A stretch of 33,017 nt of DNA from Bacteroidota bacterium (GTDB lineage Bacteria > Bacteroidota > Bacteroidia > Flavobacteriales_F > PHOS-HE28), in contig JAFEAI010000254.1 of NCBI GenBank assembly GCA_018266475.1, positions 1-33,017 on the forward strand, read 5' to 3'. The notes beneath the pieces are model-generated. The model saw only the letters and a program-made list of their open reading frames with translations, was not told the DNA's origin and ran no database searches. Both the position numbers and the translations under genes were made by a program. Of this stretch, positions 1 to 9,797 are shown piece after piece (the stretch's first letter is position 1; each line of letters starts with the position of its first letter).

Positions 1-153
1 AAGCGTTGGCAGTTATGCGCCGCCCTGCTGAAGATGGGCAGGGAGTTGGAAGCCTTACCACCGGATAACGTCCGTCACCTACTGGCCCCCCTTGTTGTGG
101 AGTTCGTGCTGGAAGAGCTTCGGGGGTTGGGGCATATCTTCGAGAGGGCGTAG
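1..153 (+). CDS. C-terminal end of an unidentified protein (cut by window edge)
   Basis: Frame 1 is open from the first base to the TAG at 151-153 and gives 50 residues rich in Leu, Glu and Arg that look helical. No motif is recognisable and the start lies outside the window, so neither function nor family can be given. It converges on the tRNA terminator at 234-269. Reading this as a real gene end rests only on the open frame and its charged, amphipathic composition; a chance open frame of this length in G+C-rich DNA is possible. Confidence 0.4.
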   Translation, partial: KRWQLCAALLKMGRELEALPPDNVRHLLAPLVVEFVLEELRGLGHIFERA

Positions 154-233
154 GGTGGCACCCGGCGGCTTCATCCCACCTCGGCCTTCATGCTCAAATC
201 GCGAAAAGTTTACACCTTGTTGAAACTGGCCCT

Positions 234-269
234 AAAAAACAAGCCCCTCAACTTTCGCTGAAGGGCTTG
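234..269 (-). terminator. Rho-independent terminator of the tRNA-Val operon
   Basis: On the minus strand a stem CAAGCCC/GGGCTTG (240-246 with 263-269), extended inward by three more pairs past one mismatch, is followed directly by six T residues (234-239). It lies 13 bases past the 3' end of the second tRNA, so it closes the two-tRNA transcript. The stem and T-tract together make this one of the two best terminators in the window. Confidence 0.85.
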
Positions 270-282
270 CTGCCGTAGGGAG

Positions 283-357
283 TGGGACGTACTGGATTCG
301 AACCAGTGACCTCATGCGTGTGAAGCATGCGCTCTGAACCAACTGAGCTAACATCCC
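283..357 (-). tRNA. tRNA-Val (anticodon CAC)
   Basis: The minus strand folds into a full 75-nt cloverleaf: acceptor GGGATGT/ACGTCCC with one T-G pair, D stem GCTC/GAGC, anticodon stem CATGC/GCATG, T stem ACTGG/CCAGT with loop TTCGAAT, discriminator A at 283. The anticodon loop TTCACAC reads CAC, so it decodes GTG. CCA is not encoded. It is the second tRNA of the pair, 35 bases after tRNA-Val(TAC). A dedicated CAC tRNA suits the heavy GTG use in the surrounding genes. Confidence 0.95.
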
Positions 358-392
358 AAGATGCCAATGCCGCCGGATGCGGCCCCTTCGGG

Positions 393-467
393 TGGGAGCA
401 GCCGGATTCGAACCAGCGACCCTCTGCTTGTAAGGCAGATGCTCTGAACCAGCTGAGCTATGCTCCC
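393..467 (-). tRNA. tRNA-Val (anticodon TAC)
   Basis: The minus strand gives a 75-nt cloverleaf: acceptor GGGAGCA/TGCTCCC, D stem GCTC/GAGC, anticodon stem TCTGC/GCAGA with loop CTTACAA (anticodon TAC), T stem GCTGG/CCGGC with one T-G pair and loop TTCGAAT, discriminator A at 393. CCA is not encoded. It is the first gene of the tRNA transcript, with a TATATTCGC box nine bases upstream of its 5' end. Confidence 0.95.
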
Positions 468-476
468 AAACGGGGC

Positions 477-485
477 GCGAATATA
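477..485 (-). promoter_or_regulatory. -7 box of the tRNA-Val operon
   Basis: TATATTCGC on the minus strand fits the Bacteroidota -7 consensus TAnnTTTG with C for the third T, and lies 9 bases before the mature tRNA end at 467, where a tRNA promoter is expected. No clear TTG -33 element is seen at 18-21 bases upstream. Confidence 0.6.
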
Positions 486-563
486 CACGGACGGGGTGAT
501 CCGGCCCATAATTTTTCCCGGCATCAGGCCCGCTCCCGGCCCTGTCCCTGCTTCCTTTGTACC

Positions 564-2129
564 ATGGGCACCACGAAGGCGGCATGGGCGCGGGCCGAAC
601 CCTGGCTGTTCCGCCTGTTGGCTTTGCTGCACCTGCTTCCGGTGTGGAGCAGCCGCTGGTTCGTTACCCTTGACGGCCCGGCGCACCTTTACAGCGCACG
701 CTTGGTGCTGGGCTTAGTGCAAGGCGATGCCTTCATCGGCCGGTTCTTCCACCTCTCCACCTACCCCGAACCCTATTGGACAGGGCATGCGGTAATGGCC
801 GCCTTGCTGGCGGTGCTGCCCGCCTGGTTGGTGGAGAAGACCACCTGGAGCCTGGCCGTGCTGGGCCTGGCATGGGCCTTCCGCCACCTCATCCTGCTCC
901 TTTCGCCCAAGCGGCCATGGGCCTCATGGCTGGTCTTCCCCTTTCTGCTGCACTATGCCACAGGCATGGGCTTCCTCAATTTCAGCTTGAGCCTTCCGCT
1001 CATGCTCGCCACCCTGGCCGCAGCGTGGCAGGGCATCCTTGCCGGTCGCATGCGCACCGCCCTGCTGGCCATGCTTTTCCTGCTCCTGTACTTCACCCAC
1101 CTCTTCACCTTTTTGGCGACTGCTGGAATGGTGCTCGCCATGGCTTGCTGGTGCGCATTTACAACTACTTGGTACAAGGCGGGGAAGCTGCTGCCCCAGC
1201 TGTTTGCGGCACTGGCCCTCCCCTTGCTGCTCACCCTGGGCTACGGCCTGGCCCATGCACGCCAGGGTCCGCCCACCGCACAAGCAGGCCAGCCGCAGCT
1301 TTGGCACTGGCTGCTCACCGGGCGGGCGTGGAATGCACTCGGGCTGGAAGGCGAGGAACGAACCTGCACGGTGCTCGCCTTGGTGCTGCTGCTGGCAGGT
1401 GCGGCCGCCCTGGTGAGCGGGTTGCGGAGCACCGCCCGCCGACCGGGCATGCCGGATTTCTGGCCATTGCTCAGCCTGGCCTGCTTTGCCGCCTACTTCA
1501 TGCTGCCCGACACCGTGGCTGGCGGAAGCAACGTTTCACCGCGCTTCCTCCTGTTCGCCATGCTCTTCCTTGCCTGCTCCGTATCCATTTCCAAGCTGCC
1601 GGATCCCGCATTGGCGGCCACCCTGGCCATAATGCTGCCGTTTGGCCTCTACCATACCTGCCTGCAAGTGGAGGCTGCCAGGGGCCTGGGCCGGGAGTGC
1701 GATGAACTGCTGGAGGTCCGCGCTGCCATCCCCGACCAAACCGTGCTGCTGCCCCTGAACTACTCCGGCAACTGGATGCACAGCAACCTCTCGAACTACC
1801 TGGGCACTGCCAATGAACGTGTGATCGTCCTGGACCACTTCACCGCGTTGGCCCCCTTCAACCCGGTGCAATGGAACTCCGGCATGTTGCCGTACGGGCC
1901 GGTTGGCAACTTTGCCACAAGCAACAGCCCCTGCGTGCATATCGCCGCCTACCGGGCCGCCACGGGTACCGCCATCAATGCGGCGCTCACCTGGAAAATG
2001 CAGGCTGCGCCCACGGACAGCTGCCTGGCCGACACCAAGCGGCAGCTCCGGGAGGGGTTCCTCCCCCGCGCCTCCTCACAGGGCGCGGACGCCTTGCTGT
2101 ACACCTCCCGTCCCGGCGGAGCGGATTGA
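564..2129 (+). CDS. Polytopic membrane protein, GT-C glycosyltransferase-like
   Basis: A 521-residue protein with about ten or more hydrophobic segments spread over residues 15-400 and a more polar C-terminal part. An acidic motif followed by His, DGPAH at residues 37-41, sits just after the first membrane segment, where GT-C enzymes that use lipid-linked sugars carry their catalytic acidic loop. The ATG at 564 is chosen because the open frame further upstream runs through both tRNA genes. A weak box (TAATTTTTC at 509-517) could serve as promoter. It is followed 49 bases later by a GT87 gene, which supports a shared role in glycan or lipid glycosylation. The membrane topology is clear; the enzymatic role is inferred and the substrate unknown. 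Confidence 0.7.
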   Translation: MGTTKAAWARAEPWLFRLLALLHLLPVWSSRWFVTLDGPAHLYSARLVLGLVQGDAFIGRFFHLSTYPEPYWTGHAVMAALLAVLPAWLVEKTTWSLAVLGLAWAFRHLILLLSPKRPWASWLVFPFLLHYATGMGFLNFSLSLPLMLATLAAAWQGILAGRMRTALLAMLFLLLYFTHLFTFLATAGMVLAMACWCAFTTTWYKAGKLLPQLFAALALPLLLTLGYGLAHARQGPPTAQAGQPQLWHWLLTGRAWNALGLEGEERTCTVLALVLLLAGAAALVSGLRSTARRPGMPDFWPLLSLACFAAYFMLPDTVAGGSNVSPRFLLFAMLFLACSVSISKLPDPALAATLAIMLPFGLYHTCLQVEAARGLGRECDELLEVRAAIPDQTVLLPLNYSGNWMHSNLSNYLGTANERVIVLDHFTALAPFNPVQWNSGMLPYGPVGNFATSNSPCVHIAAYRAATGTAINAALTWKMQAAPTDSCLADTKRQLREGFLPRASSQGADALLYTSRPGGAD

Positions 2130-2178
2130 ATCCACACCATGCCGGACCGGCGCATGTTGCAGACCTTTGCGCCGCTCC

Positions 2179-3360
2179 ATGCAGCTCCTTCGCCCCTTCC
2201 GCGCATTTTTCGCCCTTGTACTGCTACTGGCCGTGGCCAGCTTGGTGCTGGACCATATCAACGGCCGCTTTTGGCTGAGCGATTTCAGGGTGTATTACAA
2301 CGCCGCAGACAATCTTCGCCACGGCCTGCCCGTGTACAATGAAGTCTTCGGCGAGGACACGGGCCTCTACAAGTACGCGCCTGTCGTGCTGTATTTCTTC
2401 CTGCCGTACACCTGGCTGCCCTTCAGTATTGCCGGAGCCATCCATTGCCTGCTCACCGGTGTGCTTGCCGCCGCCTGTTTTCCGGTGATCGAGCACAACC
2501 TCGCACGCTTCCTGCCTGCACCGCCAAAAGCGGGCCTGCGCGCCTTGCTCGGACTGCTGTGCATAGCCGTGCTGCTGGTGCGCGAGCTGCACTTGGGCAA
2601 CATCAACATGGGATTGATCCTGCTGGCGGTGCTGGGCACCGACCGCCTGATCGCCGGGCAACGAAAGGCCGCAGGCATCCTGTGGGGATTGGTGTGGCTG
2701 ATAAAGCCCTACCTCCTGTTGATGCTCGTTCCACTGGTGATCAGGAAGGAGTGGCGGGTGCTGCGCACAGCTGGCGCCACCATGGCGGCCGGCGTGGTGC
2801 TGCCTTGGCTGGCCCAAGGCCCCGGCACCGGGCTGGCGTTGACCCTGGATTGGCTGACCTCCATGCGCTACCACACCCGGGTGATGTTCAGCCCGGACAA
2901 GCTGGGAAGCATGCTCCACACCTGCACGGGCTTGGGCCCGTCAACCGCGGTGGACATCGGCTTCATCCTGCTTGCCGGCGCGCTGCTGGCCTGGCTGTCC
3001 CTGTACAACAAGCGAGTTGGGGAGAATGCGGCCCGGGAGGCCATGGACCGCAGCGTTGAGCTTTGGCTCGCCATGGCCATGGTGCCCAACCTGGTGGTCA
3101 CCGACCAGCAGCACTTCATGTTCGCCCTTCCCCTGGTGATGCTCATCCTGGCCAGCCTGTTCATCCGCCGCCAGCCGCTGGTACTTGCCGGCTTTCTGTT
3201 CGCCATGCTGCTATACGGCACCCGCAGCACCGATCTGTGGGGCGTGGACCTGGAAAACCGGCTCTTGGGGTGGGGTGTTCTCGGATCGGGGAATATTCTC
3301 CTGATCGCCGTGGCATGGCACACATGGCGGAAATTGCGTGCAACGGCCGGAACGCATTGA
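2179..3360 (+). CDS. GT87 (DUF2029) family membrane glycosyltransferase
   Basis: A 393-residue polytopic protein. After the first membrane helix comes DFRVYYNAADNLRHGLPVY (from Asp35), the signature of GT87/DUF2029 mannosyltransferase-like proteins, where the aspartate belongs to the periplasmic active-site loop. About nine to eleven further hydrophobic segments follow. Members use polyprenyl-phosphate sugars to glycosylate envelope glycans, but the sugar cannot be read from sequence. The ATG at 2179 places the first helix at residues 8-24; the frame upstream overlaps the previous gene and is rejected. It probably shares a transcript with the upstream GT-C-like gene. Two hairpins follow its stop codon. 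Confidence 0.82.
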   Translation: MQLLRPFRAFFALVLLLAVASLVLDHINGRFWLSDFRVYYNAADNLRHGLPVYNEVFGEDTGLYKYAPVVLYFFLPYTWLPFSIAGAIHCLLTGVLAAACFPVIEHNLARFLPAPPKAGLRALLGLLCIAVLLVRELHLGNINMGLILLAVLGTDRLIAGQRKAAGILWGLVWLIKPYLLLMLVPLVIRKEWRVLRTAGATMAAGVVLPWLAQGPGTGLALTLDWLTSMRYHTRVMFSPDKLGSMLHTCTGLGPSTAVDIGFILLAGALLAWLSLYNKRVGENAAREAMDRSVELWLAMAMVPNLVVTDQQHFMFALPLVMLILASLFIRRQPLVLAGFLFAMLLYGTRSTDLWGVDLENRLLGWGVLGSGNILLIAVAWHTWRKLRATAGTH

Positions 3361-3367
3361 GCCAAAA

Positions 3368-3407
3368 GGGAATGTGCATTTCCCGGCCACGCTGCGGGCG
3401 TGGCCGG
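3368..3407 (+). terminator. Tandem hairpins after the GT87 gene
   Basis: Two adjoining inverted repeats follow the stop at 3358-3360: GGGAA/TTCCC (3368-3372 with 3380-3384, loop 7) and a perfect 9-bp stem CCGGCCACG/CGTGGCCGG (3383-3391 with 3399-3407, loop 7). They share two bases. No T-run follows, so this may be a transcript-end or stability structure instead of an intrinsic terminator. Confidence 0.4.
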
Positions 3408-3444
3408 AACGGGCTTTGCGGCACCGGGTGAAAATCCACATCCG

Positions 3445-3936
3445 ATGTCCAGAATGGAATTCTCAACCCAGTTGGTCAACCTCCGCAACCCGCTGTTCTA
3501 TTTTGCCCTGAGCCTGACGCATGACCGCGACGATGCCTCAGACCTCTTGCAGGAAAGCATGCTCAGGGCGCTCACGTACAGTGACAAATTCCGCGAGAAC
3601 ACGGACTTCAAGGCGTGGGTGTACACGATCATGAAGAATACGTTCATCAATGCCCACCGCCGCAGCAAGCGCACCGGGAAGGTGATGGACCACGTGGAAC
3701 AAGTGCGCAGGCGGGCAAGCCTCGTGGAAACCCCGGCCACAGCCGAGGCCAATGTGCGGATGGGCGAGATCAACGGTGCGTTGGGGCATTTGGACGAGAT
3801 CTTCCGCAAACCCTTTGAAATGCACCACAAGGGTTACAAGTACCACGAGATCGCCGCGCAACTGGCCATTCCCGTGGGTACGGTGAAAAGCCGGATCCAC
3901 CAGGCGCGCCACCGCCTTATGGGCATGCTGGCGTGA
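3445..3936 (+). CDS. ECF-type RNA polymerase sigma factor (sigma-70 family)
   Basis: A 163-residue protein of normal length for an ECF sigma factor. Region 2 covers about residues 10-75, with DDASDLLQESMLRAL (core RNA polymerase binding) and FKAWVYTIMKNTFINAHRR (-10 recognition). Region 4 covers about residues 105-160 and ends in a helix-turn-helix with YHEIAAQLAIPVGTVKSRIH (-35 recognition). The ATG at 3445 is preferred; a second ATG at 3454 is possible. No anti-sigma factor gene lies beside it, so its signal is unknown. Sigma factors of this type, without an adjacent anti-sigma gene, are common in Bacteroidota. It is followed by an operator-like palindrome and a small unknown gene. Confidence 0.9.
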   Translation: MSRMEFSTQLVNLRNPLFYFALSLTHDRDDASDLLQESMLRALTYSDKFRENTDFKAWVYTIMKNTFINAHRRSKRTGKVMDHVEQVRRRASLVETPATAEANVRMGEINGALGHLDEIFRKPFEMHHKGYKYHEIAAQLAIPVGTVKSRIHQARHRLMGMLA

Positions 3937-3962
3937 CGCACGAGAAGGTCCCTTGGGGCCGA

Positions 3963-4030
3963 AATTGGCGGTTAACGAATGTTAATCGGTTGGCGGAAAG
4001 GTGAATTCCACAAACTATGCACCGCCAATT
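3963..4030. promoter_or_regulatory. Nested inverted repeats between the sigma factor and the 53-residue gene
   Basis: A perfect 10-bp inverted repeat AATTGGCGGT (3963-3972) / ACCGCCAATT (4021-4030) encloses a shorter palindrome TTAACGAATGTTAA (3972-3985; TTAAC/GTTAA with four bases between). The 172-bp gap around it has no other gene. The short palindrome has the form of an operator for a dimeric regulator; the outer repeat could form a long hairpin in RNA. No binding protein can be named. Confidence 0.35.
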
Positions 4031-4108
4031 CCCGTTGCATGGCCATGATGCCTCCCACTCCCCCGGGAAGGGCCTCTTCAACAACCAACGAACTGCACGA
4101 TCACGAGC

Positions 4109-4270
4109 ATGCCCCGCAAAAAACACCAGCCCATCCTCACCCAACCGGTGCGTGAAGGGGTTACCACTTTCAAAGTACGCCTCGATGCCCGCACGGTAAT
4201 CACCCTCGCGAGCAAGAAAGCCTTGGACTTCTGGAAACAGAAGTACCCCGGTGCCGTGGTGATCGGTTGA
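4109..4270 (+). CDS. Small basic protein of unknown function (53 residues)
   Basis: The ATG at 4109 opens a 53-codon frame to the TGA at 4268-4270. The product starts MPRKKHQPIL, has an alternating stretch TTFKVRLDARTVITL that looks like beta strands and an ending with KKALDFWKQKYPGAVVIG. Composition is protein-like (basic start, amphipathic strand, helix with aromatics), unlike shadow frames in this G+C-rich window. It lies between the sigma factor and the methyltransferase on the same strand, with room for its own promoter. No family is recognised, and no Shine-Dalgarno sequence is seen, which is normal here. Confidence 0.6.
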   Translation: MPRKKHQPILTQPVREGVTTFKVRLDARTVITLASKKALDFWKQKYPGAVVIG

Positions 4271-4380
4271 CCTCCACGCGGCTTGCGCACCTCCTGCGGG
4301 CCGCGAACTTCCATTTGGCCTTCCATTGATCCGCGCGTTGACCTGCGCCGCACGGCAGCCGCGGACACGGACAACGCGGG

Positions 4381-4389
4381 TACTTTCGC
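4381..4389 (+). promoter_or_regulatory. -7 box of the methyltransferase gene
   Basis: TACTTTCGC, identical to the box before atpD (31533-31541), ends only 7 bases before the ATG at 4397. If transcription starts the usual 4-7 bases after the box, the mRNA would have almost no leader. It supports the start at 4397 over upstream in-frame starts, which would lie ahead of the promoter. Confidence 0.5.
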
Positions 4390-4396
4390 CGTGCAA

Positions 4397-5185
4397 ATGG
4401 CGCTTCTTCCCCATCCGGCCCGCAGCTTCCTGAAGCACCTGCTGCAAGCGGGCAGCCGCCATGCTGTGCATTCACCATTCGTGTACAGCTTGGTGGACAA
4501 CGCGCTTCGCACCACCACCCCGCCGAAGGAAACCGCCGATATCGAGCACCTTCGGAACGCACTGCTGGCCAACATGGACCTGGTGTCCGTCACCGACCTG
4601 GGCGCAGGTTCACGCACTGCCTCTTCCACGCAACGCCGCATCCGGGACATTGCACGCACCGCACTGAAACCGCGCAGGCAAGCGGAGCAACTGGCACGCA
4701 TCGCCCGGTATTTCCGGCCCCGCACCATGCTGGAGCTGGGCACCAGCTTAGGAATCACCGCGCTGCACCTCTCCAGGGCGGTGCCTGAAGCACGGTTGCA
4801 CACCGTGGAAGGCTGCCCGCAGATCGGTGCTGTGGCACAAGGAAATTTCCGCAAGCTGGGCGCCGGAAACATCAGCTTGCACATCGGCGCGTTCAAGGAC
4901 CAACTGCCCCGCGTGCTATCGGGCCTCTCCCAACTGGATTTCGCCTACATCGACGGCCACCATGCCAAGGAACCCACCCTGGCCTACTTCGAGCAATGCC
5001 TTGCCAAGGCACATAACGACACGGTCTTCATCTTTGACGACATCCATTGGAGCGAAGGCATGGAAGAGGCATGGGCGCTGATCAAGGACCATTCCCGGGT
5101 AACGGTCACCATCGACCTGTTCCACTTCGGGTTGGTATTCCTGCGCCGCGAACAACAGAAAGAGCATTTCCGTTTGCGCTATTGA
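4397..5185 (+). CDS. Class I SAM-dependent methyltransferase
   Basis: A 262-residue cytosolic protein. The SAM-binding motif I is TMLELGTSLGITALHLSRA (around residues 111-129), followed by the acidic end of strand 2 (LHTVEG), the DFAYIDGHHA segment (strand 4) and FIFDDIHWSEGM (strand 5), an arrangement close to the O-methyltransferase family 3 group. The N-terminus with HAVHSPFVYSLV is shared by a set of Flavobacteria methyltransferases as I remember them. The ATG at 4397 fits this N-terminus and the promoter box just upstream; a longer frame from 4283 is rejected. The substrate is unknown. The cobalamin adenosyltransferase gene follows after 21 bases and is probably on the same transcript. 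Confidence 0.85.
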   Translation: MALLPHPARSFLKHLLQAGSRHAVHSPFVYSLVDNALRTTTPPKETADIEHLRNALLANMDLVSVTDLGAGSRTASSTQRRIRDIARTALKPRRQAEQLARIARYFRPRTMLELGTSLGITALHLSRAVPEARLHTVEGCPQIGAVAQGNFRKLGAGNISLHIGAFKDQLPRVLSGLSQLDFAYIDGHHAKEPTLAYFEQCLAKAHNDTVFIFDDIHWSEGMEEAWALIKDHSRVTVTIDLFHFGLVFLRREQQKEHFRLRY

Positions 5186-5206
5186 CCTTCCGGAACACCA
5201 CCACAC

Positions 5207-5758
5207 ATGAAGATCTACACCCGCACGGGGGACAAGGGGCAAACGTCACTGCTGAACGGCAAGCGCGTACCCAAGGACAGCCTGCGCATTGAAACCTACG
5301 GCACCATTGACGAACTGAACAGCCATACGGGCATGCTGCGCGACCTGCTGGCCGGGCAAAGCACGGAGCTGCTCACTGCGGTACAGATGAAGCTCTTCGA
5401 CCTGGGTTCCACCTTGGCCAGCGGCGATGCCGCCACCCTGGAGCGGTTCAAGGTGCCGCAGGTGCAGGATGCCGATGTGGCACAGCTGGAGCACGCCATG
5501 GACGCCATGGATGCCGACCTGCCCAAGATGCGGCACTTCATCCTGCCGGGCGGCCATCCCGCCATATCGCAGGCGCACATTTGCCGCACGGTGTGCCGCC
5601 GGGCCGAACGCATGGCCATCCGCCTGGCCGCGGAGGAGGAGGTGCCCGAGATCGCGGTGCGCTACCTGAACCGGCTAAGCGACCTGTTCTTCATGCTTGC
5701 CCGGTGGACCGGTTGGCGGCTGAACATCCCCGAAACCACCTGGTCGGCCACCAGCTGA
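5207..5758 (+). CDS. pduO: PduO-type ATP:cob(I)alamin adenosyltransferase
   Basis: This 183-residue cytosolic enzyme transfers the adenosyl group from ATP to cob(I)alamin to make adenosylcobalamin. The N-terminal ATP-binding stretch KIYTRTGDKGQTSLLNGKRV, the segment YGTIDELNSHTGM, the CRRAERMAIRLA helix (trimer ATP site) and YLNRLSDLFFMLARW near the end are the usual PduO landmarks, and the length matches the family. It acts on salvaged or locally made corrinoid; no cobalamin biosynthesis or B12-dependent enzyme gene lies in the window. It follows the methyltransferase after 21 bases. Bacteroidota annotations often call it cob(I)yrinic acid a,c-diamide adenosyltransferase. Confidence 0.95.
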   Translation: MKIYTRTGDKGQTSLLNGKRVPKDSLRIETYGTIDELNSHTGMLRDLLAGQSTELLTAVQMKLFDLGSTLASGDAATLERFKVPQVQDADVAQLEHAMDAMDADLPKMRHFILPGGHPAISQAHICRTVCRRAERMAIRLAAEEEVPEIAVRYLNRLSDLFFMLARWTGWRLNIPETTWSATS

Positions 5759-5846
5759 ACCATGCGGGGGCCTTGGTACCAGCGGTGCCCCGGCCCGCCT
5801 TGGAGCCGGCCCTGGAGCCGCTCCGGAAACGGATGGCGCATCCGGT

Positions 5847-5855
5847 TATATTTGC
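5847..5855 (+). promoter_or_regulatory. -7 box of the DUF2795 gene
   Basis: TATATTTGC matches the Bacteroidota consensus TAnnTTTG exactly and lies 34 bases before the ATG at 5890, in the 131-bp gap after pduO. No TTG is seen at the usual -33 distance. Confidence 0.6.
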
Positions 5856-5889
5856 GGCCAATTTCAAAAAACGCCCCAAAGCGTTCGAC

Positions 5890-6111
5890 ATGTACTGGAC
5901 CCTTGAACTCGCCTCCTACCTGGAAGACGCACCTTGGCCCGCGACCAAGGATGAGCTGATCGACTTTGCCATGCGCACAGGCGCCCCGCTGGAAGTGGTG
6001 GAAAACCTGCAGGCCATCGAGGACGAGGAGGAGATCTTCGAAACCATCGAGGACATCTGGCCCGATTATCCCAGCAAGGAGGACTTCTTCTTCAACGAGG
6101 ACGAATACTGA
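5890..6111 (+). CDS. DUF2795 family small acidic protein
   Basis: A 73-residue, strongly acidic protein with MYWTLELASYLEDAPWPATK at the start, a DELIDFAMRTGAPLEVVENL middle and an acidic, aromatic tail ending in FFFNEDEY. The pattern of a YLEDAPWPATKDEL helix followed by a G(A/C)P turn and the VVENLQ helix fits DUF2795, which is common as a lone small gene in Bacteroidota. The function is not known. The ATG at 5890 is chosen because the promoter box lies at 5847-5855 and because the frame upstream is shadow sequence. A strong terminator follows after 20 bases, so it appears to be its own transcription unit. Confidence 0.85.
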   Translation: MYWTLELASYLEDAPWPATKDELIDFAMRTGAPLEVVENLQAIEDEEEIFETIEDIWPDYPSKEDFFFNEDEY

Positions 6112-6131
6112 CCTTCAATTGCCTCCCCTTG

Positions 6132-6169
6132 AAAGCCCTGCCAGCAATGGCGGGGCTTTTTGCTTTTTG
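6132..6169 (+). terminator. Rho-independent terminator after the DUF2795 gene
   Basis: An 11-bp stem with one T-G pair (6132-6142 with 6149-6159, loop agcaat) merges into a T-rich tract, TTTTTGCTTTTTG. It isolates the DUF2795 transcript from secA. Confidence 0.9.
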
Positions 6170-6230
6170 CCCCGGCGAGCGTCCGGCACCGGGGCCTTGG
6201 GTTTCCGCATCCGCAAGGGCGGATAGCCGT

Positions 6231-6239
6231 TACCTTTGC
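6231..6239 (+). promoter_or_regulatory. -7 box of secA
   Basis: TACCTTTGC fits TAnnTTTG exactly. It lies just after the upstream terminator and 102 bases before the secA ATG, which predicts a leader of roughly 95 nt. No convincing -33 TTG is seen. Confidence 0.65.
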
Positions 6240-6258
6240 ATCCCTTGAAAAGAAAAAC

Positions 6259-6325
6259 CGCGCATCACCACTGCGCGCCGGGCCCTTCACCGGCCCAACC
6301 AACAAACGCGGGCCCCCGGTCCCGC
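6259..6325 (+). promoter_or_regulatory. Hairpin-rich secA leader
   Basis: Three perfect short hairpins follow one another in the leader: CGCGCA/TGCGCG (6259-6264 with 6272-6277, loop 7), GGGCC/GGCCC (6280-6284 with 6292-6296, loop 7) and GCGGG/CCCGC (6308-6312 with 6321-6325, loop 8). There is no ATG in the leader, so no SecM-like ATG-started peptide is encoded. Whether the structure regulates secA is an inference; G+C-rich DNA gives short hairpins easily. Confidence 0.35.
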
Positions 6326-6341
6326 ACCAGCCCCTCCCTCC

Positions 6342-9716
<3,375 letters not shown>

Positions 9717-9749
9717 CCGGCAGGCCTTGGCCAGCCCACAAAAGCCCAA

Positions 9750-9769
9750 CGCCCCGGTTTCCCGGGGCG
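9750..9769. terminator. Hairpin between convergent secA and TonB-C genes
   Basis: A perfect 8-bp stem CGCCCCGG/CCGGGGCG with a 4-base loop sits in the 81-bp gap between the secA stop and the stop of the convergent gene. The plus strand has no T-run after it; on the minus strand GGGCTTTT follows. It may work in both directions. Confidence 0.5.
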
Positions 9770-9797
9770 CAAAGCTTAGGTGTATGTCGAGTGGTTC

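Noticed and set aside
327-563. Upstream extension of the GT-C-like gene
   Set aside because: The frame is a translation of the complement of both tRNA genes.
3383-3407. Confident intrinsic terminator after the GT87 gene
   Set aside because: The 9-bp stem is perfect but no T-run follows, so it is listed only at low confidence.
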